Below are positions 23,871 to 36,610 of a DNA stretch of 64,000 bases, piece by piece; the first letter of the stretch is position 1, and every line of letters starts with the position of its first letter. This DNA is from Hypomesus transpacificus (Eukaryota; Chordata; Actinopteri; Osmeriformes; Osmeridae). The notes under the pieces were generated by a model that saw only the letters and a list, made by a program, of their open reading frames with translations, searched no databases and was not told the DNA's origin. Position numbers and translations under genes: made by a program. Location: positions 5,227,389 through 5,291,388 of the forward strand of contig NC_061067.1 of the NCBI RefSeq assembly GCF_021917145.1, in the 5' to 3' direction.

Positions 23871-25868
23871 TTTATGCCAATAAAGCAGGATAAGCCAGTA
23901 ATAAGCCTTTAAAACTGAGTTACTCACTCTGCTGCCTGTGCAATTTCATAGACTGCACCTGTATCAAGAGTAGGCTAAGCGCAGCCTATAGGAGGCTAAT
24001 GAAAGCTGAATGTAATTCAAATCCACCAGTGGTAGTGAATTTGCCCTAGGCCACCCATAGGCTCCAGCTCCAGATAAACAAGTTGTTGGGAAAATAACTG
24101 TGAGGGCTAGTTTTCCTGTCCTCAATTGGCTTGTTCTGCCTATGACTGTAATGCCAATACCAATTCTTAATCTCCCAGGGGTTTTGTTTCTCAAGCTCAT
24201 ACTTCGGCCATCCCTCGATGTCTCCATGGCATGTCTTTTCTCCTGACCTCATGGGAGAGTTCGCTTGGATTTTCAGGCTTGCTTCTCCCTGCAACATTTG
24301 AAAACAAAGGCCCATTCATGCCCGAGAGTGGCCCCATTCATGCACATTGAGTAATTGCCGGTAGAATTCATTATTGTTTTGTTTCTTCCATCTCCGAGGC
24401 TCACTGACGGAAACGACGCTGAACGTTATGCTTGCTGAAGGCACATCAATATTCAGACATACCATATAGGCCTAGGTCTTGTTGTATACGTCCTCGGTAT
24501 GCATAACCAGCCCACGTCAACCCCTCCTATAAAGATGTTTTTGTGAATGAATGTGGATCTTGGCAATCTCAAAATGTATTTTTTTTTTATTCTTGTCATG
24601 TTATTGTAGACTTGATTAACATTTTACCTATCATTTTTCATTTCAATAAAGTTGTCCCCTGTTGTCACAGTGGGAGAATCTACTGGAAAACCCTTTTTGG
24701 CTCTTCATAAAACTAAATTGATCCATTGATTTAACCCTTCTTGATGTTCATTTATTATAGTTTTTTTGCATCAGGAAAAACAGATGGTGTTGTCTTCGGC
24801 AAACGCTAAATTATTTGTTCCTTTTCAAGTTGTTTTGGGATTGTAAACGTGGATACATTTATATCTGGCAAAATAGTGGTCAACGTACCGGCATTACACA
24901 TGTTGAAAGTACAAGGATGCTATGCGGTTTTCCATATTGTTCGCATACGTGAAAGGGTTGGTTTTCAAAACTGTGTTGTGCATACTTTATTGCACATTTT
25001 GGTGAAGCCACTGCCCTCCTTTTGTTGCATAGGTGCCTACACATTGTGTTATCAAGTTTAAATTGTATATGTGAAGCTATAATTCAAATAGCTGCTGTCC
25101 ACTGTCGTGTGTGTGTGTGTATGCATGCACTATCTCCTGTTTAAATTTGTATGTGTTTTGGCTCACTGTCACACTGGGAGTTTGTCATTCCAACGTTACA
25201 GGAGCGTTGCACAATTGCCCTGTGTTGAAAGGCAGGAGTGAGGCTTCATAGTGTGTGCCCTATCCGGCAGTAATTACTATAGAGGACGGCTGGCACCACT
25301 GCAAAGGGGTGGGAGGGAGAAGGGAGTTCTCAGACCTTCCCACTGGTGACCCAGAGGTTGCGCAATGCTCCACGCCTCAAACAACTCTCTTTGAGCTGGA
25401 GTCACAAAGGGGAGACACACATGACCAGCTTTTCTCAGCAAAGGAAGCTATATTCTGGTGTAGGTTGAGTGGTTGGTTGGGTTTTTGTTATTGACGCTTT
25501 GTTTTGTATTTACCTTTACCCTTTTTGTGAAATCAGGCAAATAAATTATTTTGTGACAACGTATCCTTACTAGGCTATTAAACTTCAGTTTCAGCAATAC
25601 CAGTAACTTCTGTAATTGTTAGATCACAATAATACAGCTGGGTACATTAACAATATTAATTCACCAACAACCAACACACACAAATATAAATTCAGGTTGA
25701 CTTATGTTTCTTTCTGTCATTCTCTTTCAGGTATGCCAGCAGTGGAGGAGCATGACTTGTGTATTGGTTCGCTGAGCAGGTTGATGGATTGTGCTCATAT
25801 CTGTGGGGCTGTGTACCTCACAGACCTACCTTTTCTCTGAGAGCAAAAGCTCAAGTCTGGCCCTCAGC

Positions 25869-27106
25869 ATGTCTGGGGCCCAGCCTTACCACTGGGGACC
25901 GCAACATGTTGTTAACAGGTAAGCAAACACCATGTTTAGTGAATAATCCAAAATCAGTGTGGTGTGGTATTGCCTTGTTCTGTTGACATTCAAGATTTCA
26001 ATAGAAATGGGAGAAGCAATGTATGAGAACCTGTGAGTGGGCTGCACAGCAGGGTTTCCTTGATATTTTCACTGAAGGTTTGATAATGATGGAAGAAACT
26101 ACCTAATTTTGTTGTTTGATTTCCTATCTTTAGAATGTTTACATCTAAATAATAATTGTCATGCTGTTAATCTATATGTTTGCTCTGGATAAGAGCGTCT
26201 GCTAAATGACTAAATGTAAAATAACTAAATGTAAAATATGTTGCTTTAATGTTAAGTTTAAATCCTTAACATTGTTGCTGTGTCACCTTGATCCTAAGCA
26301 ACATACAGATCCCATGCAGGACCATGTAATGCTTGTCATGACAAATAAAATGACTGACTCATTACTAGTTATGAGTAGAAATAATTAACATATTCATGCA
26401 TGTTCTGGTATCTGGTTGTTCTGCAGCATGTGCTTTGACTTGGGTATTGACAGCATGGAACACAACCGGAGAGAACTTCAGCAACAACAGCTTTCCGAGG
26501 GATTTGAGAGTAAGTGAAGGACAGGACATTTTGATCAAATGTATACAGTACTAGTACAGAACTGTCTCTATCTCTCAATATTAGTACTTTTAAATAAATA
26601 TAAAAGTTTTGTATTTTTATTTTTATTATTCACAGCCATACTAATGTTGTTTCTTTCTGTGTTTTCCCCAAAAAAATGAAAAGAAAAGTTTACACTATTG
26701 GATAGAGTCTGGAGTAGTAGTACATTTGTATTAGCTGGTTGACTAGCAGGTTTTCAGTAATATGAATGGTGTGACTGTGAAAAGGGAAAAGTAGAGATAG
26801 CTTCCTTCCTCCTGGCTGTCTATCTGGTCACTGGCTGTTCCTGAGGTCTGGGGCAAATCGGATGTTTCCACACAGGATGTTTCTCAGGAAGCTCAACAGA
26901 AGGTTATGGGAAGCTTTGCTAGATTGTCACTTGAGTAACTGGTTGTTGTGGCTGATATGAGGAGAGGGAGCTTCTTGTTTGTGCTGGTACAAACAACAAA
27001 TAATATTGTTTGAATTTAGAATGTGGATGAAGTTTGTTAGGTGTGGACTGGCTTCGGGAGGCACACAGTTATCAGCTCACGCATGCTTACCCTGAATATA
27101 CACTGA

Positions 27107-27149
<43 letters not shown>

Positions 27150-28396
27150 TCTGATCCTGGGTACATTTTTGCGCATGGTATAAGAATAAAAAATGTATGT
27201 GTAAATCAGTGTTTAAATGTTCTTTATTGTTTCTTACAGGCAGACTCCCTACCCACTTACCAATGTATCAGAACCTTCATCAGTTAGCCTCCAACATACC
27301 ATGTCTCACTGAGAGGGATCAGGTGGTCCCGTCCTTCCAGAGATTAACTGTGTATGAGCATGGTCAGCCATACATCCCCTGTAGAGACCCCAAACCCCTC
27401 CCTCCTCTTCCAGACCCAGAGGATCTCTCATCGGATGAGGCAGCGGATGGAGAAGTAGAGTTTTTTACAGATGAAAGACGCCACCTACTGCCTAAAAGCT
27501 GCCCTAAATATTTTGCCCTGCGCCATGGTGGCCCAGGACGGCGTAGCTTCAGAGGCTGTGGCCAGACCAACTATGCCTACCATGAAGGCCAGGTTGTAGA
27601 TGGCAGCAGTGGAGCTAACTATGCCACCAGCAGTTGGGCTAACAATAAAGCTAAATCTGTGGTTACCATAGAGGCAAGTGGAAGAACAAGCAGTAGTCCT
27701 AAGGTTGGAACTAGCAATGGGGGTAGCGTTGGAATCCAAGGACAGTGGTTCCAGATACAGAAGGGAGAGCAGGGGATGGCAGCAGCTAGGGTCGTCCCTC
27801 TTGGGAAGCAGCCAGACCGCACCCAACGTGCCAAACTGCGTCGTTCTCACTCAGAAAGACGCCTCGTAAACCACCACAACCACCATCACCATGCTCACAG
27901 CAACTGCAGAGACAACACCCAAGACAAACCTGAGGTACCTCCACGTGTTCCTATCCCCCAACTGCCCTTAAAGAGCACCACCACTGACTCTTCTACCAAC
28001 TACCATGACAAGGACAAGCCTCCCAAAGTACCACCTAGGGTGCCTTTGCAGCCCACTGTCCCACCCCGTACTCCCAGCCCCAAGAGCCTCCCTATCTATG
28101 TCAACGGGGTAATGCCCCCCACTCAAAGCTTTGCTCCCAATCCCAAATACGTCAGCAAAGCCCCTCAGAGATTTCCTCTGCAGAGCGAGGGGGCATCTTC
28201 TGCAGATATGCAACCCCCCTGTATTGTGCCCATCATGGAGGGTGGAACAAAAGCCAGCGCCACACACTATTTTCTTCTTCCTCGCCGTCCGGCCTACATG
28301 GACAGGCTCGAAAGGTTCCTCAAGGAGGCAGACAGTGAGTCTGCTGGTGGTGCATGTTGCTCTGCCAGAATGAGCATAAACACCCTCTACCGTTGA
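25869..28396 (+). CDS. errfi1: errfi1, ERBB receptor feedback inhibitor (MIG6/RALT)
   Basis: ERRFI1 is a cytoplasmic adaptor that binds the kinase domain of EGFR/ERBB receptors and blocks dimer activation. Coding exons are 25869-25918, 26427-26509 and 27240-28396, giving 429 residues. The ATG is the first in frame after an upstream stop at 25782-25784. Visible landmarks: a short CRIB-like start (CFDLGIDSMEHN); PLPPLPDPEDL and GEVEFFTD; PGRRSFRGCGQTNYAY near 143-158; the 14-3-3-type site KLRRSHSERR with Ser247/249; a His-rich run; SH3-binding PEVPPRVPIP and PPKVPPRVPL; SPKSLPIYVNGVMPPTQSFA; and the EGFR-binding segment ending THYFLLPRRPAYMDRLERFL. The N-terminus is shorter than human, and human Tyr395 is Phe389 here. 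Teleosts can keep a and b copies, and I cannot say which this is. Confidence 0.93.
26181..26235 (+). repeat. SINE tail fragment
   Basis: TGCTCTGGATAAGAGCGTCT followed by GCTAAATGACTAAATGTAAA is the 3' tail shared by many teleost tRNA-derived SINEs. The tRNA head is missing. It lies in the intron between errfi1 exons 2 and 3 and is related to the SINE at 42.4 kb. Confidence 0.7.
27111..27146. repeat. (AT)n microsatellite
   Basis: Eighteen AT units, about 90 bases upstream of the last errfi1 acceptor. Confidence 0.9.
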
Positions 28397-29786
28397 TCTA
28401 AAGCCTCAGGAAACTCAAAGAATTACCCTATTCTCCCTCAGTCTTAGGGTAAAAACACTTACAAAAACGAAATAAACCTCCATCTGTGATGTAACAATCA
28501 TTTATGTCATAGAATGAGATTTGAAGTCAAGATTTTATATTTATATTGTATTGATTTATGGTGAGTTTTGGACAGTTAATATAGTCAGTCTCCATACTGA
28601 CACAATCCAATAAGAAGTGTGTTAAAGGGTAAAGTGATAATTTTCTAGTCTCGTTTGAGCTTTTCAATAATACAATAATTCAGATTTCACTCGTCGATGT
28701 AGCCATTATCACGGGGCTGAAGTCAAGTTAGTCTCAGGTTGGATATTCTACAGATAGTCCACATTAAATTTCCTTACATTCACTAACAGAAGTTAGGGAC
28801 CAAAGTTGTTTTATTAAAATTTAAATAGCTCCAAAAACTTAATGACACTGGCACACCCTTTGATTAGTCCATTTTCATCTCACACATTGTTATACAAAGT
28901 CTTAACATTTTAATTTCAATAGTTCATTGGTCATGTGACCTTCAAACCTCAAACTATATTTCAATCTATGAATATATAATGCAACCCCATTAGATTGTCC
29001 AAATTTGCTGGTGTGTTGGTTAAGCAGACATTTAATAAGGGATATTTTGCCAAGTCTTATATTAATATAACTAAACCCCAAAACTATTTTAAGATCGCAT
29101 TTAAGGAAAAAAGGTTTTCGGCCATGAAGTTTTGGGTCAGAAGTTTTGGTTTCAGCCCAGAATTTTCATTTTGATTCATCACTACCCAAACCAATAAGTA
29201 TACTTATCACATCACACAGCTTTATGCTTTGAACAGCTGGTCTGTTATTGAATGTTAACTAATTATGAAAACGTTTCCAATGTCTAGTGCAGTCTGTACA
29301 TTGGTGTAAATGTTTAAAATATTGATTTTTTGCTTAACTTTGGTCTAATTTAACCTCACCCTTACAGTATTTTGAATGTCAGTTTGTGTGAGACGGAAGG
29401 ATAAATAGTTATTTTAAGTTATCAGTTAGACATGCTTTTACCAGGTAACTAAGTAAACAATAACTATGTGTAATGGTTACTGAAGTTGTGTTATGTAGTA
29501 ATTGAGTCCCTGTAGAAGCGAGAGATGCCTTTTTTATGTTAATGTGCAGATTTATGAGATGCCCTTGTTATATTTATGAAGCTGTGTCACTGTTTGGACA
29601 TTGTTTTCTATGTAAAAGTGCCGTTATTTCAAGGGTAGTTTGTCACAGTATTTAAAGTGTTTTTTTGTGTTGGAGTGAAATTTGTGATTTTGTATTAATC
29701 TATTTATAGAAATTAAATAACTTATTTGAACTGCTTTTGTTGTGCTCAATCTTTTTGTATTTAGGCACAGCACAGAATAAAATAAA
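28397..29786 (+). other. errfi1: errfi1 3' UTR with AU-rich elements
   Basis: About 1.4 kb runs from the stop codon to a double poly(A) signal. It holds several ATTTA-type motifs, for example TGATTTATGG near 28551, TATATTTATGAAG near 29570 and TCTATTTATAG near 29699. These suit a rapidly turned-over, induced mRNA. Extent and function are inferred. Confidence 0.5.
29776..29786 (+). terminator. errfi1 polyadenylation signal (overlapping pair)
   Basis: Two overlapping AATAAA hexamers at 29776 and 29781 lie about 1.38 kb after the errfi1 stop codon. That distance is usual for this gene. Confidence 0.6.
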
Positions 29787-30885
29787 GAATCTCTGGCTTG
29801 ACAACTGACCAGCTTGAGTGAACTGTCCATTTACCTGATCATTGAAATATACAGTGTATCTATAATGTTTTCACACATGCATATACATTTATTTAAAGCT
29901 GCATTGTTACCACCCCAAATATTTTCATGGTCACAGGTCAGTTCCTTCCCAATGAGTCTACACATTACCTTGTTAATATCTTGATCATTTTCACATTTCA
30001 AAGGGGAACACTACAATGACTAAAGACACTGTGCTAAATGGATAAAAAACTCAGGAGAAAGTGACATGTTATTTTTGTATATTATTTTTGCATTGGTTAA
30101 CAACAGCACCTTCTTTTGGCAACTGTACAATAGTTGTGGACACATTTGGAGACAGTACCTTTAACCTTGCAACCCAATTGATATTGTTTACTGGTGTCCA
30201 ACTACCATTCAATCGCACTGCGAAAGGACAAATCCTCTTCCACTAAATTTAGATTAATCAAAACAACTGTACTTCACAAAATCTCATTTCGGAAATAAAC
30301 ACTCTGATTCGCAATTTAGATAAGATACATTTATTGAATTGACATCTTCAATAAAATAATGGTGATGCCTTATGCAAACTATGTCATCAAAATATTATTG
30401 AAATCATAATAAGTCAAATTGGTATGTGAAAGATAAATATTTCCTGCTAAGTTTCTTAAATCAAGTTATGTCCCAGTGCAACCTGTAGATGGCAATAACG
30501 CATAAAGAATCCAGGGCACTAGCCAGCAAAGTATACTTTTCAGTATATCCTTTTTTATTTTTAGTTGTCTCCTATTAATTGTCCAGCAATACATTAGTGT
30601 TCCACCAATGGTTCAATTATAATTTAGTTTATTAATAAAATATTCAAATTATATATATAATAACAACATTATATAAAAACATACTTGAAACTATCAATTG
30701 TGTGGAAGATGATTAGATGATTCTCCTGATACCAGAGTAATCTACCAAACCTGGTGATCCTAGTAGGCTCCCAGTAGGCTCTAAATTCGAGGAATCGAAT
30801 GAACCTTCTACAAACTACGGTTGTTTCAGAATCTAGAAGAAAAAGATTATTTGAATTCAAGTGAAGCTGATCAAATGGATATAAT
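29787..30885. other. AT-rich spacer up to the gap, nothing seen
   Basis: No exon, repeat family or RNA gene was recognised. Confidence 0.4.
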
Positions 30886-30985
30886 NNNNNNNNNNNNNNN
30901 NNNNNNNNNNNNNNNNNNNNNNNNNNNNNNNNNNNNNNNNNNNNNNNNNNNNNNNNNNNNNNNNNNNNNNNNNNNNNNNNNNNNN
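30886..30985. other. assembly gap (exactly 100 N)
   Basis: One hundred consecutive N is the usual placeholder for a gap of unknown length. The order and distance of the two flanking contigs are therefore unproven. Sequence on the right resumes with poly-A and C-rich simple sequence. Confidence 0.98.
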
Positions 30986-31729
30986 GAAAAAAAACATAAT
31001 AACTTCTCGATAGACTGGATCTTGCCTGCCCTATACCCCCCCCCCACCTACACCACTCTTCTCACCCTCCCTCCACCCCCCCAGCCTCATCCACACACAC
31101 CCTTTTCTTCTTCCCTCAATCTTTGGTTTCAAAGGAAGCGCATCAGCCAGAAGGACAGAAGGTTATGCATTAGTACTGGTCATTGCTCAAAGAGCTAGAG
31201 TTATAAATAATAAAGGGTGGTGAAGGACACAGGGGCGCTAGGATACATATCTGGTTCACGCCACACAAGTCAAAGACAAGATTTGTAATTTCCATTCTGA
31301 AAATGTGACCCTTCCCGCTTCGATTACAGCAACACCATCTGTGTCAAAAAGCTGGAGTTGTAAGTTCTCTGTGTGCTCAACATGAAGGCCTTGATGATGT
31401 TGTGGCATACAATATGGGGGCCTACGGTAAACAATAACTTAAAGAGACAATATGAAAGCAAGTAGGTATTGATATTCATACAGTATTTCCTTTACAATAT
31501 TGCCATATCCTTTGGAATATTTTCATTGAAAAGTAACATGCATTTTAGAAAATGCATTCTGACAGTATGCACACCAAGACTCAACCCCAGGATTACGCTG
31601 TCACTCACTTTGAAGTGCTGAGTGTCATTGCGAGTCGTATCAACATGATTGGAAGTTACATTAAAAAAAAAACAATGACCTTCTATGCCTACATGTCCTC
31701 AAACAAGACTCCCAGCCAGTGTGCTTGTA

Positions 31730-32080
31730 CTATGATGGTGTTCATCACTCCTTCCCCCGGTCTCCTCAGTGCTCTCTCTGCTAAGTAAATAACTTCTGCC
31801 TGGCCCGCTCAGAGCGTATTAGAGAATGTATGACACCTGCTTTGCAAGCATGCATTAATCCAGTTTTCAAGTTAACGCTGAGCAGAAATCCTCATAATGA
31901 GATCCTGGACCTGCGGATGGAGAGGCCTGCCTCCCTCCTCCTCTTCCTCCGTTCCCCAGTCCTACTGAGCACGCTCCTTCAGGCACAGGGGCTTTGTGCC
32001 ACTTTATTACTTATTCTGAGCGCAGAACATTATAAGCCTCTTTACATTAGCAGTCGTCCCCCCCCCCATTCCCCAACCCA
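31730..32080. promoter_or_regulatory. candidate conserved non-coding element
   Basis: Unique, GC-moderate sequence between simple repeats, with CATGCATTAATCC, CTCATAATGAG and TTACATTAGC motifs. It has no splice-bounded reading frame. It is proposed only on texture and its place in a developmental-gene intron. Confidence 0.25.
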
Positions 32081-33463
32081 CAGCCCCTCTTCTCCCGTGT
32101 ATCCAGTTCACTAAGCTGATTACGCAAAATAATAAGCAAGAAAGGCCGCCTCCAGCGCTGTCTGTGTACCTTGTGTTTCTATGAGTGCACATTAGTTTGT
32201 GAATGTGTGTGTGTGTTAATGTGTGTGTCTGTTTTTAAGAAAATAAGATTCAATGGTATAGTTGATTCGGTCAAAACTATGTATTTTTTAATGGACACAA
32301 GACAGTCTTGTAAATTACATTTAAACCATCTCACCTAACTGCTAATAATAGATTGTGAAATTAATGCATATGGGTATCAAATGGTTATGATCGTTTCATG
32401 GAGGGTCAAAAGGCTGAATCCTATTTTAAGATTGCATTAAGCACTGGTTGAAAAGGGGCAGAACTTGGAACATAATTCTTTTTTTTAAGTTACTGGTGCT
32501 AAAGCACACCAAACACAAAATGATAGACATTGTCAAACGTGTCTGTGATCCACATAATGTACAGTAGTTATGCACAGTAGGTTCTAATGTATCATGACAC
32601 ATGACAGGGCACAAAATCATGCATTACAGTATGTCTGTCCATTTGTCTAGCAATTTTTGTTGTTCGGAATGACCTCCGATCACATAAATCTATAAAAGGT
32701 TCTCTTTTTCTCCCTGTTTTATCTGTAGGTGACCTTTCTGAAAATGTTCCCTCCATTTTGGCATAGTCTGTATAAGTGCAGGCCATTTCATGTGGACAGT
32801 AAGTGTATGAAAAGAGCGCTCCTGTCGTTCCAGCCGGGCTCTCTTTGACAGGATGATGATAGAAGCGTCACATCCTTGGGAGACTAAATGCAAACTGACA
32901 AGACACAAGTCTTTGGTAGCTGAATATAATACCGAATTGTGCTCAGAGTGTCTTATTATCTTGTCTGTTGATGTTTGAAAGGGGGAGATTTGCTTGAGAA
33001 GACAGAAAACTGCACACATCCATGCCACATCTCGTTCTCTACCCCCCCCCCCCCCATCCCCCCTCTTCACCCCCCAAAAAAGAGAATAGCTTGACTTTAT
33101 AACCACAGCTTTGCCACCTTATGATCACTTTTCCCTGGAATAAAGAGTTGTCGCCAGGGTGTTTGTGCTCCCTTACATTCTCTGATAGCTGGAGTGGAAG
33201 ACTTATTTGCACAAGGCACCTAAGAAGAGGAGCGCCACCGTTTCAGCAGGGAGCTGTGTGCTGTGAGTAGAGGCTTAGGGCAGACAAACAGTGGCTTGAT
33301 GCCACTGCCTGTGGATGCTTCATTACGTTTAACCTTGGCACCCAGGCACCCACATGTATAGCTAGTAAACTAACAGTGCCGCAAAGAGGTACCCATTCAG
33401 AGATCCAATACCAACAAGTGCAAATCACACTTAAAGCTAGCGAGACCTGAGACGCACGCACGC

Positions 33464-33536
33464 ATGAACATACACCCACACACAAGCGCACACACACACA
33501 AGCACACTCACACACTCACACAAACACACAGACATA
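33464..33536. repeat. (CA)n-rich simple repeat
   Basis: CACACA runs with imperfect breaks. They produce spurious Thr/His reading frames. Confidence 0.75.
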
Positions 33537-33797
33537 TGACAGTTTGTGCCTGTGCATTAAATCCTCTACGGCAAATGGGAATGATTTTAACATCAGAGGA
33601 ACAAAAGCCAAATAACAGTAAAATGTTCTTATGTAGACAGTTTTTTTAACTTTTACACAATATTGTACTGTATGGCCACTACAGCCATTGACTGCCTATG
33701 GTACTGTAGAATTCCAGCGAGTATTCAACTTAATAGTTTATGACCATGTTTCTTGTGTGCGTCCACATTATCAGAAAGAACTGTTGGCCACTGACAC

Positions 33798-33802
<5 letters not shown>

Positions 33803-33876
<74 letters not shown>
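33803..33876. repeat. (CT)n microsatellite
   Basis: Nearly pure CT repeat of about 37 units. Confidence 0.92.
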
Positions 33877-33879
<3 letters not shown>

Positions 33880-35770
33880 TCTCACACTTACTCTCTCTCT
33901 TCCTCTCTCTTAAACACCCACTCACAGACACTCTTTTTCACCAACTAAAATGTTTCTTGACATCTTAGCGTAACACCAACCACAAATGATAGTTTGTGAA
34001 ATCTGAACATTTACTCTCGAGTTCCTCACCTCCAAGTCTTTTATAGCCTCAAAGACTATAAGGACAGACTTTTGTAAACCCCAACATTTACAATTGTTTT
34101 TCCAAGAATAAATTATTTTTGGCTGTGATTAGTGCAGTGTATTACTAAAACTAAATGTATTGCATGCCTTGTGGTTTGGATATAGAGAAGACGCTGTATT
34201 GTGAGTTTACAAATGCCACTCTCTTATACACTTCCTTACTCTGTCACTTGCTGTCATTTCCTTTTTCTCTATGTCTCTAGAACCCTTGTTCTGTCTCTGA
34301 GTCCCTCTGGGTCTCTGGAGCGTTGGTATCCAGGGCCGGAGTAAGCTGTGCCAGTCTGCCTAAAGCAAACCCCGCAGCACAGCCCCAGGCTGGCACCCAC
34401 CCCCACCACCCCCCTTCTGTGCCACCAGACAGAAGGAGAGCTCTTTCCATCCATATATAGATATCATCTTTGACCAAATGTACCATGCCCTTCGAACACA
34501 TATTGAAACACAATATAACGCTATGATGAAACCAGAACATTTCAGGCAGTTCAAACCGTTCCACTGTTTTCATCAGGGGATAATAGTTGCATTACATCAT
34601 TCAATCTGGTTATTAATGTTGAAAGAGGAGTATTATACGGGAGATGTGTATGTGTGAGAGAGAAAGCAGGACGGAGAGAGAGTGAGAGAAAGAGAGAGAG
34701 ATGGAGGAGGGAGAGGAAAGCTTGATTCTTATTAAAGGCAATTGTACCTCTGCTGAGAAAAACATGTAACAGTACACTGTTCTTTGTTTTGGATATTCTA
34801 GCCCAGGGATATTCTAAAAAATTCATCTGACTGACAGCTGGAAACCTCACACTGATCAGCACCGGTTTTTCAGTTGGTAAACCCTCCTCAAAATGTTATT
34901 TCAAAAATAAAACCTATTTAACATCTATATGCCATTCTGATCTATGTTATTGTCAGTGTGAGTACAGTATTGTTGTACAATGGGCTTCGTTTACTTGATT
35001 ATGGGATGTTCAGCATGGCAAAATTGTAGTGATTAGTGATGAGTACTGCAACACACAGTCGTGACTTACATGTAGCTTTGATGAGACATCACTTGTTAAT
35101 GCATTTTCATAGTGCTCCAGTATCACCATAATCTGCTGTGATGTCAAACTCTGTAGCGAACACAACATCTCTGTTTAGGGGTGGAAGGATGGATGGGTGA
35201 CACACCTCCTTTCTGAAAATGTGTTTTCTCTGCAGAAAAGTGCCTGCATCTCTTATCTGACTCAAATTGAGGTGGAAGTCACAAGAATTGCAAATAGAAC
35301 TTGACATAGGAAAAACCATGAGAGTAAAGAAGGGATTGTTTTGCTCTCTGTAGTCTAAAGGAAAATAGGAAAACATTGAATTTCAGCTTTTTGCAACAGA
35401 AAATGTATGTCTAAAGATTATTGGAGGTAGTATGCTAGGCCTGTTATTTTAATTGTTCACAGTCTCATCTTTTTATGGTTCTTTTGGCCAGATGAAATTA
35501 TCTGAAAATGCTTTTATTTTAAACTGGATAAACACCACCAAATTATGACAATGCTAGCCTAAAATGTAAAATGTGTATAATGCTATTAAAGTACTTCCCC
35601 AACCAAGTCATAAACACTTCCCTAAACAAAAATACGTTCATGGTAAATTAAAGGTAAAGTTCAAGTTACTGCTTGAACCCAGTACTATATCGTACACAAA
35701 GAATACAAGTATTGAGTTTGCGGATTTGCTTGGGAACATTTCTTGTTACAAAACAAACACATTCAGTAAG

Positions 35771-35873
35771 TGAAAAGGGTTCTATCTGGAACCTTAGAAC
35801 TATCTGGAGGCCCTTTTGCAGTTCAATAGTGGCAAATGGTTCTATTCTACTATTTTTTTTTGGAGTGTACAGC
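35771..35873. mobile_element. possible degenerate MITE
   Basis: AAAAGGGTTCTATCTGGAAC near the left end and AAATGGTTCTATTCTACTAT followed by poly-T and GGAGTGTAC near the right end resemble a teleost dispersed element built on GGTTCTATATGGAACC-type palindromes. It is diverged and the boundaries are approximate. Confidence 0.35.
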
Positions 35874-36329
35874 ACAGGCCTTCTTTGGTTTACAACCTTG
35901 CCTAGAATGATGAGATGTGTCATAGGTAATGAAGTCATATCATCCATGACATGACATAGGCTTTTATGGAAATACAAAGGAAAAGGTTGTTTTATATAGA
36001 TCACTCAATATTTAGTATTCTATTCACCACACATACAACCAACTGTCACAGTTGATTGACCTAATACAATGTACAAGTAAAAAAAAAAAATATATATATT
36101 TTTTTTTATCTGAATGAACAATTTGTTTTAAATGTACGTTAAAGGTTGTGAAAATATAGTTAGTTCCAAATTGAAAATGCAATGCAATACAACCTATAAG
36201 TATAAGCAATTAATTACTGAGATTGGAGCATTTCGCAATATCAATACAACTTAAAATAACAATTGCACAAAAGTAAAATATGAACAAGCACAGCAAAAAA
36301 GGTTAATATCTTTTAACCTTCACTGAATA

Positions 36330-36610
36330 AAAACATTATTGTGATCCATAACGGATGTAATAACATTTGTGTTTTAATTACGCAGAAAAATATTTCAACC
36401 TCATTGGCCCTATTGATTCATCATTGTGCCCCATGATTGAATTAAACTGTCTAAATGATTTGATTAACTTGTGAACAGAAGCATATCCATTAACTTGGTG
36501 ACAACTGAGGCCTTCAGCCTCAACACATAATTAATGACAGCTAACATTAATCGGTTGTCCAGCAATTTGTCCTCCAATGTTTCTGTTTAAATGCATAAGA
36601 AATTCTTAGC
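36330..36610. promoter_or_regulatory. TAAT-rich candidate enhancer
   Basis: A unique block with many homeodomain-type cores: TTTTAATTACGC, TGATTGAATTAAAC, TTGATTAACTTG, ACATAATTAATGAC and AACATTAATCGG. It lies about 1 kb downstream of the pou6f2 N-terminal exon. No reading frame fits. The enhancer role is inference. Confidence 0.3.

Noticed and set aside
24046..24315. Overlapping minus-strand frames in errfi1 intron 1
   Set aside because: No conserved motif, no plausible splice partners and the wrong strand for errfi1.
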